A stretch of 14,878 nucleotides of DNA from JANXPZ01 sp034678345 (GCA_034678345.1 JAXDBZ010000054.1:1-14878), one strand, 5' to 3'. Shown: positions 1 through 6,620, numbered from the stretch's first letter. Notes: generated by a model from the sequence alone, not told the origin. Made by a program: numbers and translations.

Positions 1-128
1 AACGCGCCCGACCGACGGCGGCATCGCATGTGAACCACCGCCGCGGCGGCTCGCGGCGATCCGACATCGGGGCCCGAGCGAACGGCAGCGGCGGGTGACC
101 GTGGTGAAGCGCGAGAGAGGAGATCGAA

Positions 129-368
129 ATGGCGGGACGGAATCGGCCATCGTTCCTCAAGAAGCAGAAGGAAGACCAACGCCGCGCCCGGGCGACACGC
201 AAGCGCGAAGAGCGACGCGCGCGCCGGCAGGCGGCAGCCCAGCCGGAGCAGGAACCGGAGGCGCTGGAAGGGGCTCTCGCGACCGGCGGAGCCGACGAGG
301 CAGGGGAACCGTCCGAGGAGAACGTTGCGCCCCGTGACGGCGAGGAGGCGGGGGAGAGAGCACGCTGA
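129..368 (+). CDS. small charged protein, basic N-terminus and acidic tail
   Basis: A 79-residue protein preceded by a good ribosome binding site (GAGAGGAG, about 7 bases before the ATG). Residues 1-35 are strongly basic (MAGRNRPSFLKKQKEDQRR, then many Arg), probably a helix. Residues 38-79 are Glu/Asp/Gly/Ala-rich and look disordered. There is no signal peptide or membrane segment, so it is presumably cytosolic. The opening MAGRNRPSFxKxxKE resembles small uncharacterised proteins seen in many Gram-negative genomes; no function is known to me. The basic half could bind nucleic acid, which is inference only. It stands alone, with 184 bases to the next gene on the same strand. Confidence 0.7.
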   Translation: MAGRNRPSFLKKQKEDQRRARATRKREERRARRQAAAQPEQEPEALEGALATGGADEAGEPSEENVAPRDGEEAGERAR

Positions 369-552
369 GCGCGGGGCGTCCGCACCCGCGGCCGCCTCGC
401 CGGTCGCTGAAACGTCGGCGCCGGTCGTGGGCGCGTTGCCGCTGAGCAGGCAGCCCCGACACTCTCATCGGCGTGAGCGGCGCGGTCGCGTTCCGTGACG
501 ACGCCGCCGGGCTCGCATGGCGGCCGCCCGCCGCTCGTTCCCGAGGCCCCCG

Positions 553-1644
553 ATGAAGACGAACCTGCTGCCCGTGCTCGGAATCGTCCTGGTCGCTGCT
601 CTCCTCCGCGCCCCCGGCGTTCGGGCAGCGCCGGAGGTTTCGCAGCGGTGCCCCGTCCGCCTCGTGGAGATCGCCTCTTCGAAGACCCTGTGGACCGGCA
701 TGGCCGTCTCGGACGACGGGCGAATCTTCGCGAACTACCCGCGCTGGTCTCCCGATCTGCCGTACTCCGTGGCCGAGCTGCACCCGTCCGGCGAAGCGCG
801 GCCATATCCGAATCCAAGGACGAACCGGTGGTCGGCGGGTGTCCCCGGGGACAGTCACTTCGTCTGCGTGCAGAGCGTGACCTGCGACGACCGCGGCAGC
901 CTCTGGATCCTGGACTCGGGCAGCCCGTACCTCTCCGGCGTTCTGCCGGGGGCCGCGAAGCTCGTCCAGGTGGACCTCGCCGCCGACACCATCGCCCGCA
1001 TCTACCCCTTCGACTCGCTGGCGGCCCCGACCGGCAGCTACCTCAACGACGTGCGCCTCGACCGGCGGGCAGGATTCGCGTACCTCACCGACTCGAACCT
1101 CGGTGCCCTGCTCGTGCTCGACCTGGACAGCGGCGCGTGCCGGCGCATGCTGGACGACCATCCCTCGACCCACGCCGAGGACATCGTGCTCACGGTGGCG
1201 GGAGTGAGGCTCGTGGGCGGCGATGGGACGCCGATGCGCATCCACGCCGACGGCATCGCCCTCGACCCTGGGCGGACCTTCCTCTACTACCAGGCCTTGA
1301 CCGGGCGGACGCTGTACCGGATCCCCACGGCCGCGCTGCGGGACACCAGCCTGACTCAGGAGCAGTTGGCGGGGGCGGTCGAGAAGGTCGCCGTGTCGGG
1401 GGCGAGCGACGGCCTCATCTTCGACCGCGAGGGGCGCCTCTACATCTCGGCGCTGGAGGAGAGTGCCATCAAGCGCCGGCTGCCCGACGGTCGGCTCGAG
1501 ACGGTCGTCCAGGACCCGCGGATCAGCTGGCCCGACAGCTTCGCGCTGATGCCGGACGGCTCGGTGTGCTTCACCACCTCGCGACTGCACGAGGGCGGCC
1601 GCTTCCAGGACGACCCCAAGCTCTACCGCGTCGTCGGGAGGTGA
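553..1644 (+). CDS. secreted beta-propeller protein, major royal jelly / yellow family
   Basis: A 363-residue exported protein. Residues 1-25 are a Sec signal peptide ending near VRA-AP. The start at 553 is preferred over an in-frame ATG at 517 because it puts the hydrophobic core directly after a short basic N-terminus; the ribosome binding site is weak either way. The mature part matches the MRJP/yellow (dopachrome-conversion-like) propeller: an early WTGMAVSDDGRIFANYPRW segment, SVTCDDRGSLWILDSG near 108-123, YLNDVRLD near 153-160, YLTDSN near 167-172, HADGIALDPG near 241-250 and a closing SWPDSFALMPDGSVCF. Bacterial members are mostly uncharacterised; insect members bind amines or act in melanin chemistry, and I would not transfer that activity. 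It is the first of three co-directional exported-protein genes, 66 bases before the next. Confidence 0.8.
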   Translation: MKTNLLPVLGIVLVAALLRAPGVRAAPEVSQRCPVRLVEIASSKTLWTGMAVSDDGRIFANYPRWSPDLPYSVAELHPSGEARPYPNPRTNRWSAGVPGDSHFVCVQSVTCDDRGSLWILDSGSPYLSGVLPGAAKLVQVDLAADTIARIYPFDSLAAPTGSYLNDVRLDRRAGFAYLTDSNLGALLVLDLDSGACRRMLDDHPSTHAEDIVLTVAGVRLVGGDGTPMRIHADGIALDPGRTFLYYQALTGRTLYRIPTAALRDTSLTQEQLAGAVEKVAVSGASDGLIFDREGRLYISALEESAIKRRLPDGRLETVVQDPRISWPDSFALMPDGSVCFTTSRLHEGGRFQDDPKLYRVVGR

Positions 1645-1710
1645 GGCGGAGGAGCGCCGCGACGGGGGCGGAGCGCCCACCGCCGGCCCGATGACCACCG
1701 GAGGAGAGAC

Positions 1711-3054
1711 ATGGACACCCTGAGTCCGGGCAAGAGCCGCAGCACGGCGCGGTGGGGCTTCACCGCGACCGGCGCGATGGCCGCCGGAGCGTTGCTCGTC
1801 ACCCTGCTGACCGGATGCGGTCCGCGCGCCACCCGGCCCCCAGCGGCGCCCCCCGTCACCTTCGCCATCCAGAAGCTGGGCGACGGGCTGTACGAGCTGA
1901 GCTACGACGCCGGCGGCTACCCCGACAAGATCGTCGCCTCGGTGGGGGAGGACGGCCTGCTGCTCGTGGACACCGGCGGGCGGCACGCGGGCCAGGCGCT
2001 GGCCGACACGCTCGCCGCCTTCGGCAAGGGCAGGCCGCGCATCGTCATCAACACCCACTCGCACATCGAGCACCTCGGCGGCAATCCCGTCGTCGGCGGC
2101 GGCGCGGTCATCGTGGGGCACCGGAACCTGCGGGAGCGCTACCTGAACGGCCTGTATGCCTTCGGCGACTTCCCGCCCGAGGCGCTCCCCGGCCTGACGT
2201 TCACCGACTCGCTCACCCTGCACTTCAACGGCGAGGACATCCGCCTGGTGGCCTTCCCCGGCGCCCACGACGACAGCGACATCCTCGTCTGGTTCCCCAC
2301 GTCGCGGGTCGCGGTGGTGGGGGCGCTGTGCATGGGCGAGCACTTCCCCTCGATCGACCTGGACACTGGCGACATCCGCCGCTACCCCGACGTGACCCGC
2401 CGGATGCTGGCCTACCTGCCCGAGGACGCGACCCTGGTGCCGGCGCACGCCACGGACTGCACCATGGCGCAGGGGCGGCTCTTCCTCGATATGCTCGAGC
2501 AGACGGGAGCGATCGTCCGCCGCGAGCGGGCGCGCGGCAAGGACCTCGAGCAGCTGAAGCGGGAGGACGTCTTCGCCGCCTACCGACAGTTCCAGAGCAG
2601 CTACGTGAGCCGAAACACCTGGCTGACGTGGTGGTACGACGCATACCAGTCGCCGCGGCCGTCGCAGAGTCGGCCGTACCCGCCGGTGCTGCGGGCCCTG
2701 CGCGCCGACGGCGCCCGCGCCGCCGTGGACGAGTTCCGACGCCTGCGACGGGCGCGGCCCGCGGACTACTGGTTCGACGACCTGGGCCTCATGATCATGG
2801 GGCGGCGGCTCGCGCGCATCCGCCGTGACGCGGACGCGATCGTGTTCCTCGATGCCTGCATCGCCGACTACCCGGGCAGCGAAGGGGCGACCGAGGCCCA
2901 CAACGTGCTGTCCACCGTCCACGCACGGATGGGGGACTCCACTCGGGCGGTGGCGCATGCGAGCGCCTACCTGGCCGAGCATCCGGACGACGCGGATGCC
3001 CGCCGGCTGGTGAGCGAGATGACGCCGCGGCGGTCGGACGGCGGCCAGCGCTAG
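1711..3054 (+). CDS. lipoprotein metallo-beta-lactamase-fold protein with TPR-like C-terminus
   Basis: A 447-residue protein with a strong GGAGGAG ribosome binding site. A long basic N-region and hydrophobic stretch (residues 15-34) end in a lipobox, TLLTGC (Cys36), so it is probably membrane-anchored. Residues 50-250 are a metallo-beta-lactamase fold: LLLVDTGG (83-90), the metal motif as HSHIEH (116-121), AFPGAHDDSD (His186) and VPAHATDC (His246). Two usual ligands are altered: the Asp of HxHxDH is Glu120, and the usual GD after the following strand reads GA (residues 204-205). Residues 270-360 are a helical linker with a Trp-rich patch (TWLTWWYDAY), and 370-435 look like two TPR-type helical hairpins. 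The general fold hydrolyses beta-lactams, thioesters, sulfates or phosphodiesters; no substrate can be named. It sits 55 bases before the lipocalin-like gene, so co-transcription is likely. Confidence 0.85.
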   Translation: MDTLSPGKSRSTARWGFTATGAMAAGALLVTLLTGCGPRATRPPAAPPVTFAIQKLGDGLYELSYDAGGYPDKIVASVGEDGLLLVDTGGRHAGQALADTLAAFGKGRPRIVINTHSHIEHLGGNPVVGGGAVIVGHRNLRERYLNGLYAFGDFPPEALPGLTFTDSLTLHFNGEDIRLVAFPGAHDDSDILVWFPTSRVAVVGALCMGEHFPSIDLDTGDIRRYPDVTRRMLAYLPEDATLVPAHATDCTMAQGRLFLDMLEQTGAIVRRERARGKDLEQLKREDVFAAYRQFQSSYVSRNTWLTWWYDAYQSPRPSQSRPYPPVLRALRADGARAAVDEFRRLRRARPADYWFDDLGLMIMGRRLARIRRDADAIVFLDACIADYPGSEGATEAHNVLSTVHARMGDSTRAVAHASAYLAEHPDDADARRLVSEMTPRRSDGGQR

Positions 3055-3109
3055 CCCGGGCGGTTCGCGCACCGCACCCGAGCCGGCCCGGCTACGGATC
3101 GGAGGGAGC

Positions 3110-3616
3110 ATGAACATTCGAAGTCTCGTCTCTGCCGGCGCAGCGGTCGTCGGCACCGTCTGCGTGCCGTGGACGGGTGCCGGGGCGGATCCCCTGCGAG
3201 GCGCCTGGAGTGTCCAATCCATGTACCTGGTCAACGCCGAGCGGGACACGATCGAGATGAAGGTCAACGAGAGCCTTGTCGTCTTCGGGGATGGCACCTA
3301 CAGCATCGGCTACTGCTTCGGCAAGGACCGGCCGACGACCTACGCGGAACGATGGCGGCCCAGCGACGAAGAGAAGCTGGCGCGGTTCGGGAGGGTCATC
3401 ATGCACTCGGGGACCTACCGGCTCAAAGGAGCCACGATCGATGTCACGCCTCTCTTCGCGCTCGCGCCGGAGTTCGTGGACGGCCGCGCCGTCTTCTCGT
3501 ATCGGTTCGTCGAGGACGTGCTGGAGCTGACCTGGGAGAAGAGCATCGCCTTCGACGGATTGGAGTACCCGTCGGCCGGCACGGTGACGCTGCTGCGCTT
3601 GAGGCGAATCCGCTGA
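3110..3616 (+). CDS. small secreted lipocalin-like beta-barrel protein
   Basis: A 168-residue protein with a clear GGAGGG ribosome binding site. Residues 1-26 form a Sec signal peptide ending AGA-D. The mature part begins DPLRGAWSV, the G-x-W opening of lipocalin-like domains, and is then a run of short alternating strands (VVFGDGTYSIGY, IMHSGTYRLKG, AVFSYRFVEDVLELTWEK) finishing TVTLLRLRRIR. This fits the lipocalin-like fold of bacterial hypothetical proteins with ligand-binding or envelope roles. No catalytic residues are visible. It is the last gene of the 553-3616 group; a short CGGCG/CGCCG hairpin follows at 3622-3635 but has no T-run. Confidence 0.6.
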   Translation: MNIRSLVSAGAAVVGTVCVPWTGAGADPLRGAWSVQSMYLVNAERDTIEMKVNESLVVFGDGTYSIGYCFGKDRPTTYAERWRPSDEEKLARFGRVIMHSGTYRLKGATIDVTPLFALAPEFVDGRAVFSYRFVEDVLELTWEKSIAFDGLEYPSAGTVTLLRLRRIR

Positions 3617-3794
3617 GGAGCCGGCGTTCTCGCCGAACCCGGGCCCCCACTCGTGCGGACGCGCTGGTGCTCGGCCCGCCCTTGGGGGTGTTGCTGGTCG
3701 TGCGATGCATCGCGCGTGGGTTCAGGCGAAGCTGAGACCGGGACATGACCGGGACAAACGGCCTCCGGTGGCTTCACGCGGCACGACAGGCGAG
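3617..3794. other. intergenic stretch with a two-copy 11-bp repeat
   Basis: No coding potential is convincing between the lipocalin-like gene and the first tRNA half. It contains a small hairpin (3622-3635) and two direct copies of GACCGGGACA at 3736-3745 and 3747-3756, an 11-base period. The repeat resembles the GGACA repeats in unit 2 of the tRNA array, so it could be a recombinase arm site or the remnant of a further, decayed unit. That is inference. Confidence 0.4.
3736..3756. repeat. direct repeat, 2 x GACCGGGACA
   Basis: Two exact 10-base copies separated by one base, about 80 bases upstream of the first tRNA-Arg half. Its sequence is close to the repeats at 4681-4720. Confidence 0.6.
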
Positions 3795-3823
3795 TTGCGC
3801 AAGTCTCAGCGTGCGGCGATAGT
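3795..3823 (+). promoter_or_regulatory. promoter of the first tRNA-Arg half
   Basis: TTGCGC (3795-3800), a 17-base spacer, then GATAGT (3818-3823), 11 bases before the first base of the tRNA-like sequence. The same arrangement (TTGCGT, 17, GATAGT, 11) precedes the intact tRNA at 7456. That match is the main reason to call it. Confidence 0.6.
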
Positions 3824-3834
3824 AGCTGGACGGC

Positions 3835-3873
3835 GGCCCCGTAGCTCAGACGGATAGAGCAGCGGTTTCCTAA
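3835..3873 (+). pseudogene. truncated tRNA-Arg(CCU), 5' half, copy 1
   Basis: All 39 bases match the first 39 bases of the complete tRNA-Arg at 7456: acceptor strand GGCCCCG, the D-arm, the 5' anticodon stem GCGGT and the loop TTCCTAA. Identity stops immediately after the anticodon loop; the 3' stem, T-arm and acceptor complement are missing and GCAGCCCGG follows. It cannot fold into a tRNA. It is either the original chromosomal 5' half left behind by integration or an inherited duplicate. Confidence 0.9.
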
Positions 3874-4004
3874 GCAGCCCGGCCCACCGGCGTAACGTCT
3901 TGCGGCGCAACAGAAGCAATCGCCAGAAGGTCCGACTTCGTGGTCAGCAGGGGTCAGGAGTGGCCGGAGAGAAACTCTGAAGGGGCGACCAAGGGGCGAC
4001 CAAG
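3874..4004 (+). repeat. conserved cassette left end, copy A
   Basis: This matches 6833-6963 without a length change. Both outer parts are highly similar (GCAGCCCGG..CCACCG..CGTAACGTCTTGCG at the left, GGTCAGGAGTGG and ACTCTGAAGGGGCGACCAA at the right), while about 46 central bases have diverged. It ends in two 11-base copies of AGGGGCGACCA at 3981-3991 and 3992-4002. The layout, core then spacer then tandem short repeats, looks like an attachment site with recombinase arm-binding repeats. Confidence 0.65.
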
Positions 4005-4011
4005 CACGACG

Positions 4012-4479
4012 ATGCGAACGATCCTAAGAAGCAAGTTGCCACACACCCTGTCTCATCCGATTGGCTTGGCGGCGATCGCATCTGCGATGGCAGGTACACC
4101 GCAGTTCGAGGATCTCGGCGTGAGGTTCGACGACGGGCCCTGGCAGGCAACGAGGTTCCGTCGCTCACTTCGCGACCGAGAGCCATACCCGGTTCTCGCC
4201 GCCTCATACACACCCGCTGGCAAGCCAGGCTTCGTCGGTTCGAAAGCCATGGCCGAGAGTGGCCACTACGATGAAGCCTGGGAATTGTGCGTCCATCCAA
4301 CTCTGCGTGAGCTCCGGGCGTTGGCGCGACGGCTCCTGATTTCGGATGGTCTGTCGATCGTGGCTGCATGGCTTCGAAGAGCGCATGTCCAAGCAGGGGA
4401 CTCTCGTTATCGAGGGATCGAACTCGTGTTCGATCCGATGAACGAGTCGCTCAAGATTCGCGAGCGCATCGGCGCTTGA
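4012..4479 (+). CDS. unknown protein carried by cassette 1
   Basis: A 155-residue protein with no family I recognise. The ATG at 4012 is chosen because the in-frame GTG at 3940 lies inside the conserved left end shared with cassette 3. No clear ribosome binding site precedes 4012. There is no signal peptide or membrane span: a mixed, probably globular protein with segments such as FEDLGVRFDDGPWQ, EAWELCVHPTLRELRALARRLLISDGLSIVAAWLRR (likely two helices) and a closing GIELVFDPMNESLKIRERI. The codon pattern appears less GC-biased at third positions than the flanking chromosomal genes, which would fit transfer. It is the only gene between two tRNA halves, so it is the candidate cargo. An accessory role, for example defence or stress, is possible but unsupported. 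Confidence 0.6.
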   Translation: MRTILRSKLPHTLSHPIGLAAIASAMAGTPQFEDLGVRFDDGPWQATRFRRSLRDREPYPVLAASYTPAGKPGFVGSKAMAESGHYDEAWELCVHPTLRELRALARRLLISDGLSIVAAWLRRAHVQAGDSRYRGIELVFDPMNESLKIRERIGA

Positions 4480-4496
4480 AGTTCAGCTGGCAACTG

Positions 4497-4524
4497 TTCC
4501 CCGCGTCGCGGGATGCGATATCCT
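4497..4524 (+). promoter_or_regulatory. promoter of tRNA-Arg half copy 2
   Basis: A TATCCT box at 4519-4524 lies 10 bases before the tRNA-like sequence. The -35 is less clear; TTCCCC at 4497-4502 gives a 16-base spacer. The call rests mainly on the equivalent placement of -10 boxes before all four tRNA copies. Confidence 0.4.
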
Positions 4525-4534
4525 GCTGTGTTGT

Positions 4535-4573
4535 GGCCCCGTAGCTCAGACGGATAGAGCAGCGGTTTCCTAA
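4535..4573 (+). pseudogene. truncated tRNA-Arg(CCU), 5' half, copy 2
   Basis: Identical over 39 bases to the start of the intact tRNA-Arg and broken at the same base as copies 1 and 3 (after TTCCTAA). It is followed by GC, as in the other truncated copies, then by a different sequence. The flanking G-T-G immediately upstream is shared with copies 3 and 4 but not copy 1 (G-C-G). Confidence 0.9.
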
Positions 4574-4638
4574 GCGCTCCGTGCCGTTTTCGGGCGAATC
4601 GAACACTTCACGCTAAGCCATTGTGGGCAGCGCTCATC

Positions 4639-4680
4639 CCGAAGCCCTCGCGCCAGATACCGACGCGGGGGCTTCGGTTT
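4639..4680 (+). terminator. strong hairpin after tRNA half copy 2
   Basis: A 14-bp stem (4639-4652 with 4664-4677, CCGAAGCCCTCGCG against its complement with one G-U pair), an 11-base loop, then GG and TTT. It lies 66 bases past the end of tRNA half copy 2, so it would end any transcript started by that copy's promoter before the MNT/HEPN genes. The T-run is short, so its strength is uncertain. Confidence 0.55.
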
Positions 4681-4720
4681 CGACCGGACAGGAGCGGACA
4701 CGAGCGGACATAGATTGACA
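4681..4720 (+). repeat. four 10-base repeats ending in GACA
   Basis: Consecutive 10-mers CGACCGGACA, GGAGCGGACA, CGAGCGGACA and TAGATTGACA, the last degenerate. They start 108 bases after the end of the tRNA half, almost the same offset as the 11-base repeats of cassettes 1 and 3 (107 bases). This positional match suggests the same job, probably recombinase arm binding. Confidence 0.6.
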
Positions 4721-4975
4721 CGGTTCTCGTAGCCAAAGTCGTAACCACTTTGAACAGCGGTCAAGATGACCGACGCTCCTTCAGGCGGAGATCTTGGTCT
4801 CCGCGGGAGGCGAGCCCGCCGCGCTAGGACGCACCCAGCCTCGGCTCGGTCCTGCTCGTTCGCCTGTGCTAGGCTGGACCCGCAGCAACGTCCCGCAACC
4901 GTCCGGCCTGCCTGAGAGCAGCAAGACCGCTGCGCAGGTGGGCACCGAGGCCACGGTCCGACACTGGAGGACCCC

Positions 4976-5296
4976 ATGAGCGAGAAACTCAAGGGCTTGC
5001 TGGCCCGTCTTCGCGCGGAGCTCGAGCAGGCGTACGCCGCGCGCCTGCGTGGCGTGTATCTCTATGGTTCGTATGCCCGTGGGGAAGAGGACGCCGAATC
5101 CGACGTGGACGTCATCATCGTGCTCGATCGAATCGACGCGTACCTCACCGAGGTCACGCGAACGAGCGCCCTGATCTCCGCCCTCTCCCTGGAGTCCGGT
5201 CTGAGCATCAGCCGCGTGCTGATCCCGGAGCAGGACTGGATCGAACGTGACTCGCCCTTCCTGACCAACGCCCGGCTGGAGGCCATTGCCGCGTGA
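4976..5296 (+). CDS. MNT-type nucleotidyltransferase, antitoxin of a HEPN/MNT pair
   Basis: A 106-residue protein with a GGAGG ribosome binding site 5 bases before the ATG. Residues 31-51 hold the nucleotidyltransferase signature GSYARGEEDAESDVDV, which fits GS-x10-D43-x-D45, the metal-binding pair of the minimal nucleotidyltransferase fold. The length is normal for the MNT family. Characterised MNT antitoxins transfer AMP from ATP onto a tyrosine of the partner HEPN toxin and silence it. The stop overlaps the GTG start of the HEPN gene by four bases, so translation is probably coupled. The pair is the likely cargo of cassette 2. Confidence 0.9.
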   Translation: MSEKLKGLLARLRAELEQAYAARLRGVYLYGSYARGEEDAESDVDVIIVLDRIDAYLTEVTRTSALISALSLESGLSISRVLIPEQDWIERDSPFLTNARLEAIAA

Positions 5297-5676
5297 AGAG
5301 TGAGAGCCGCCGCTTGCTGGCCAAGGCAGAGAGGGCCATCCGCGCTGCCGAGGCCCTGGTTGGGGCGGACGAGCCCGACTTCGCCGCGGGCCGGGCGTAC
5401 TACGCGATGTTCTATGCCGCCGAAGCGCTCCTGTTCGAGCGCGGCCTCCAGTTCCGAAAGCACAGCGCGGTCCATAGCGCGCTCGGCGAGCACTTGGTGC
5501 GCCCGGGATTACTGGATGCCCGCTTCCACCGCTGGCTGCTCGACGCATTCGATGTCCGGATCCAGGCCGACTACGGCGTGGACGCACTCATCACTGCCGA
5601 CGAGGCCAGGTCGGTGATTGCCCAGGCGCGGGAGTTCGTCCTAGAAGCGGGGCGGATCGTCGGGCAGGCATCATAG
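5293..5676 (+). CDS. HEPN-domain protein (UPF0332-like), partner of the MNT protein
   Basis: A 127-residue protein starting at GTG within the stop of the MNT gene. It is an all-helical HEPN domain: AAGRAYYAMFYAAEALLFERGL (31-52) is the core helix of this family, followed by the KHSAVHSALGEH loop (56-67) and RIQADYG (89-95). Classical HEPN ribonuclease toxins have R-x4-6-H, often followed by x-Tyr; at that place this protein has R89-x3-D93-Y94, as is usual in the UPF0332 branch. Only R55-x5-H61 offers a different Arg/His pair. It may therefore act as a toxin ribonuclease, or form a complex with MNT without RNase activity. Either way the two-gene unit is a plausible stabiliser of the array. Confidence 0.85.
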   Translation: MKSESRRLLAKAERAIRAAEALVGADEPDFAAGRAYYAMFYAAEALLFERGLQFRKHSAVHSALGEHLVRPGLLDARFHRWLLDAFDVRIQADYGVDALITADEARSVIAQAREFVLEAGRIVGQAS

Positions 5677-5808
5677 GTCCGGGCAGCAGGGACACCAGGT
5701 TCTCTGGTGATTCCGACCAAAGCCCACACGTCGCCGCCGACACCTCGCCAGACGAGCATCGCCGCATGCCGCCCGGGGCGTTCTCTCTGCAATCGGAGCG
5801 CTGCGGCC

Positions 5809-6585
5809 TTACGGCGAGGAATCCGTCAGCTGGACTCGTGAACTGGCCTCATGGTTGGCAGCATCGTGCTTCGCCTTCTCGAGACGTGCGAGCAGAGCCG
5901 AGTCGCGAGCCGCTACGTACTGAGTGAACCGCGCGTCGTCAACAGCACGGATGGCCCATCTTCGCATCAGACGCGTGGAGAGGTCGTAGACATCGAGGAA
6001 GCCGTGTTGGGGTCCATCGGCCTGTGGGCCCAAAGCCGCAGTGCCCGTCAACGCAAACCGTCCGCTATCCACCCAGTAGGCACCATCGTAGTCGCAGGAC
6101 GTGCCGCAGAAGGCAACCTGCCAGACCGTGTCGCTGCGGAAGTCAGCAAGAACTGGCGCCGAATCGGGTTCGCGGTCGATGACGCCCCGGTCAAGATCGA
6201 GGTACATGTCGAAGTCCAACGAATGCGCCGAGTCGGGGGAGAGGACGTCCACGAGTGCTCTACTTCGGACGTTGTCGTTGATGTGGCCCGCACCAGCCCA
6301 CGAATAGCCGAACTTGAACGGGGAAGTGACCCCTCGCGCGAGGGAGTCGGGGCTGAAGCGAGGGATGGCGTAGCGCCACGTCTGCGTCCAGCCCGCAAGA
6401 CGCAGCACCAGTGCTCGCGGGAGCCCGTTCGCGAGCGTGTCCCCGACCGTCTCGTGCGACGTGCGCTCGGCTGGGTGGCGGGAGCAACCCAACGTGATGC
6501 TCGCTGCGGCCGCGACGGCCAGTACAGCCTTGAGACGCGGCGTGTGAGGCGCAAGTGCTCGACGGGTGCTGGAGTCGCGGCGCAT
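5809..6585 (-). CDS. lipoprotein of unknown function in cassette 2
   Basis: A 258-residue protein on the reverse strand, convergent with the HEPN gene. The N-terminus is basic, with a hydrophobic stretch (20-33) ending in the lipobox ITLGC (Cys34), so it is a predicted lipoprotein. The body contains FKFGYSWAGAGHINDNVRSRALVDVLSPDSAHSLDFDMYLDLD, a Cys pair in FCGTSCDYDGAYWVDSG and a charged C-terminal helix (about 225-248). I recognise no family. There is no ribosome binding site; a -10-like TAGGCT ends six bases before the ATG, so the message may be leaderless. The opposite orientation and envelope location set it apart from the other cassette genes. Confidence 0.65.
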   Translation of the reverse strand: MRRDSSTRRALAPHTPRLKAVLAVAAAASITLGCSRHPAERTSHETVGDTLANGLPRALVLRLAGWTQTWRYAIPRFSPDSLARGVTSPFKFGYSWAGAGHINDNVRSRALVDVLSPDSAHSLDFDMYLDLDRGVIDREPDSAPVLADFRSDTVWQVAFCGTSCDYDGAYWVDSGRFALTGTAALGPQADGPQHGFLDVYDLSTRLMRRWAIRAVDDARFTQYVAARDSALLARLEKAKHDAANHEASSRVQLTDSSP

Positions 6586-6591
6586 GGGTAC

Positions 6592-6620
6592 AGCCTAGGC
6601 GTCGCACGGCAACATGGGAA
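6592..6620 (-). promoter_or_regulatory. putative leaderless promoter for the 5809-6585 lipoprotein
   Basis: Read on the reverse strand: TTCCCA (6615-6620), a 17-base spacer, TAGGCT (6592-6597), then six bases to the ATG. The start of transcription should fall at or next to the A of ATG, in line with the missing ribosome binding site. The same spacing is seen at 13699-13727. Confidence 0.45.

Larger units (their letters stand above)
3835..4534 (+). mobile_element. tRNA-half cassette 1 (unit of 700 bp)
   Basis: The unit runs from the first base of tRNA half copy 1 to the base before copy 2. Its order is tRNA half, a 131-base conserved left end (3874-4004), one gene, promoter, then the next tRNA half. 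The left end is shared with cassette 3: the first 31 bases match with two differences, and the paired 11-bp repeats lie at the identical offset of 107 bases. No integrase, transposase or terminal inverted repeat is present. This is interpreted as a small element integrated at the anticodon loop and mobilised in trans. Confidence 0.6.
4574..4975. other. non-coding left part of cassette 2
   Basis: Four hundred bases without a convincing gene; open frames here lack ribosome binding sites and overlap one another. In order it holds a terminator-like hairpin (4639-4677), 10-base repeats (4681-4720), a small palindrome GGTCA-AGA-TGACC (4759-4771), a perfect 7-bp hairpin GCGGAGA/TCTCCGC (4785-4804) and a TAGGCT box (4870-4875) that could serve as a -10 for the MNT gene with a leader of about 94 bases. 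No good -35 is seen for it. Confidence 0.5.

Noticed and set aside
157..3297. A 1046-codon open frame on the reverse strand
   Set aside because: It lies antisense to four genes with export signals or family motifs, is rich in Arg/Pro/Gly/Val-His as expected for a high-GC shadow frame, and has no recognisable domain.
5693..5709. CACCAG/CTGGTG hairpin after the HEPN gene as a terminator
   Set aside because: The stem is only six base pairs with no T-run on either side; it is too weak to call.
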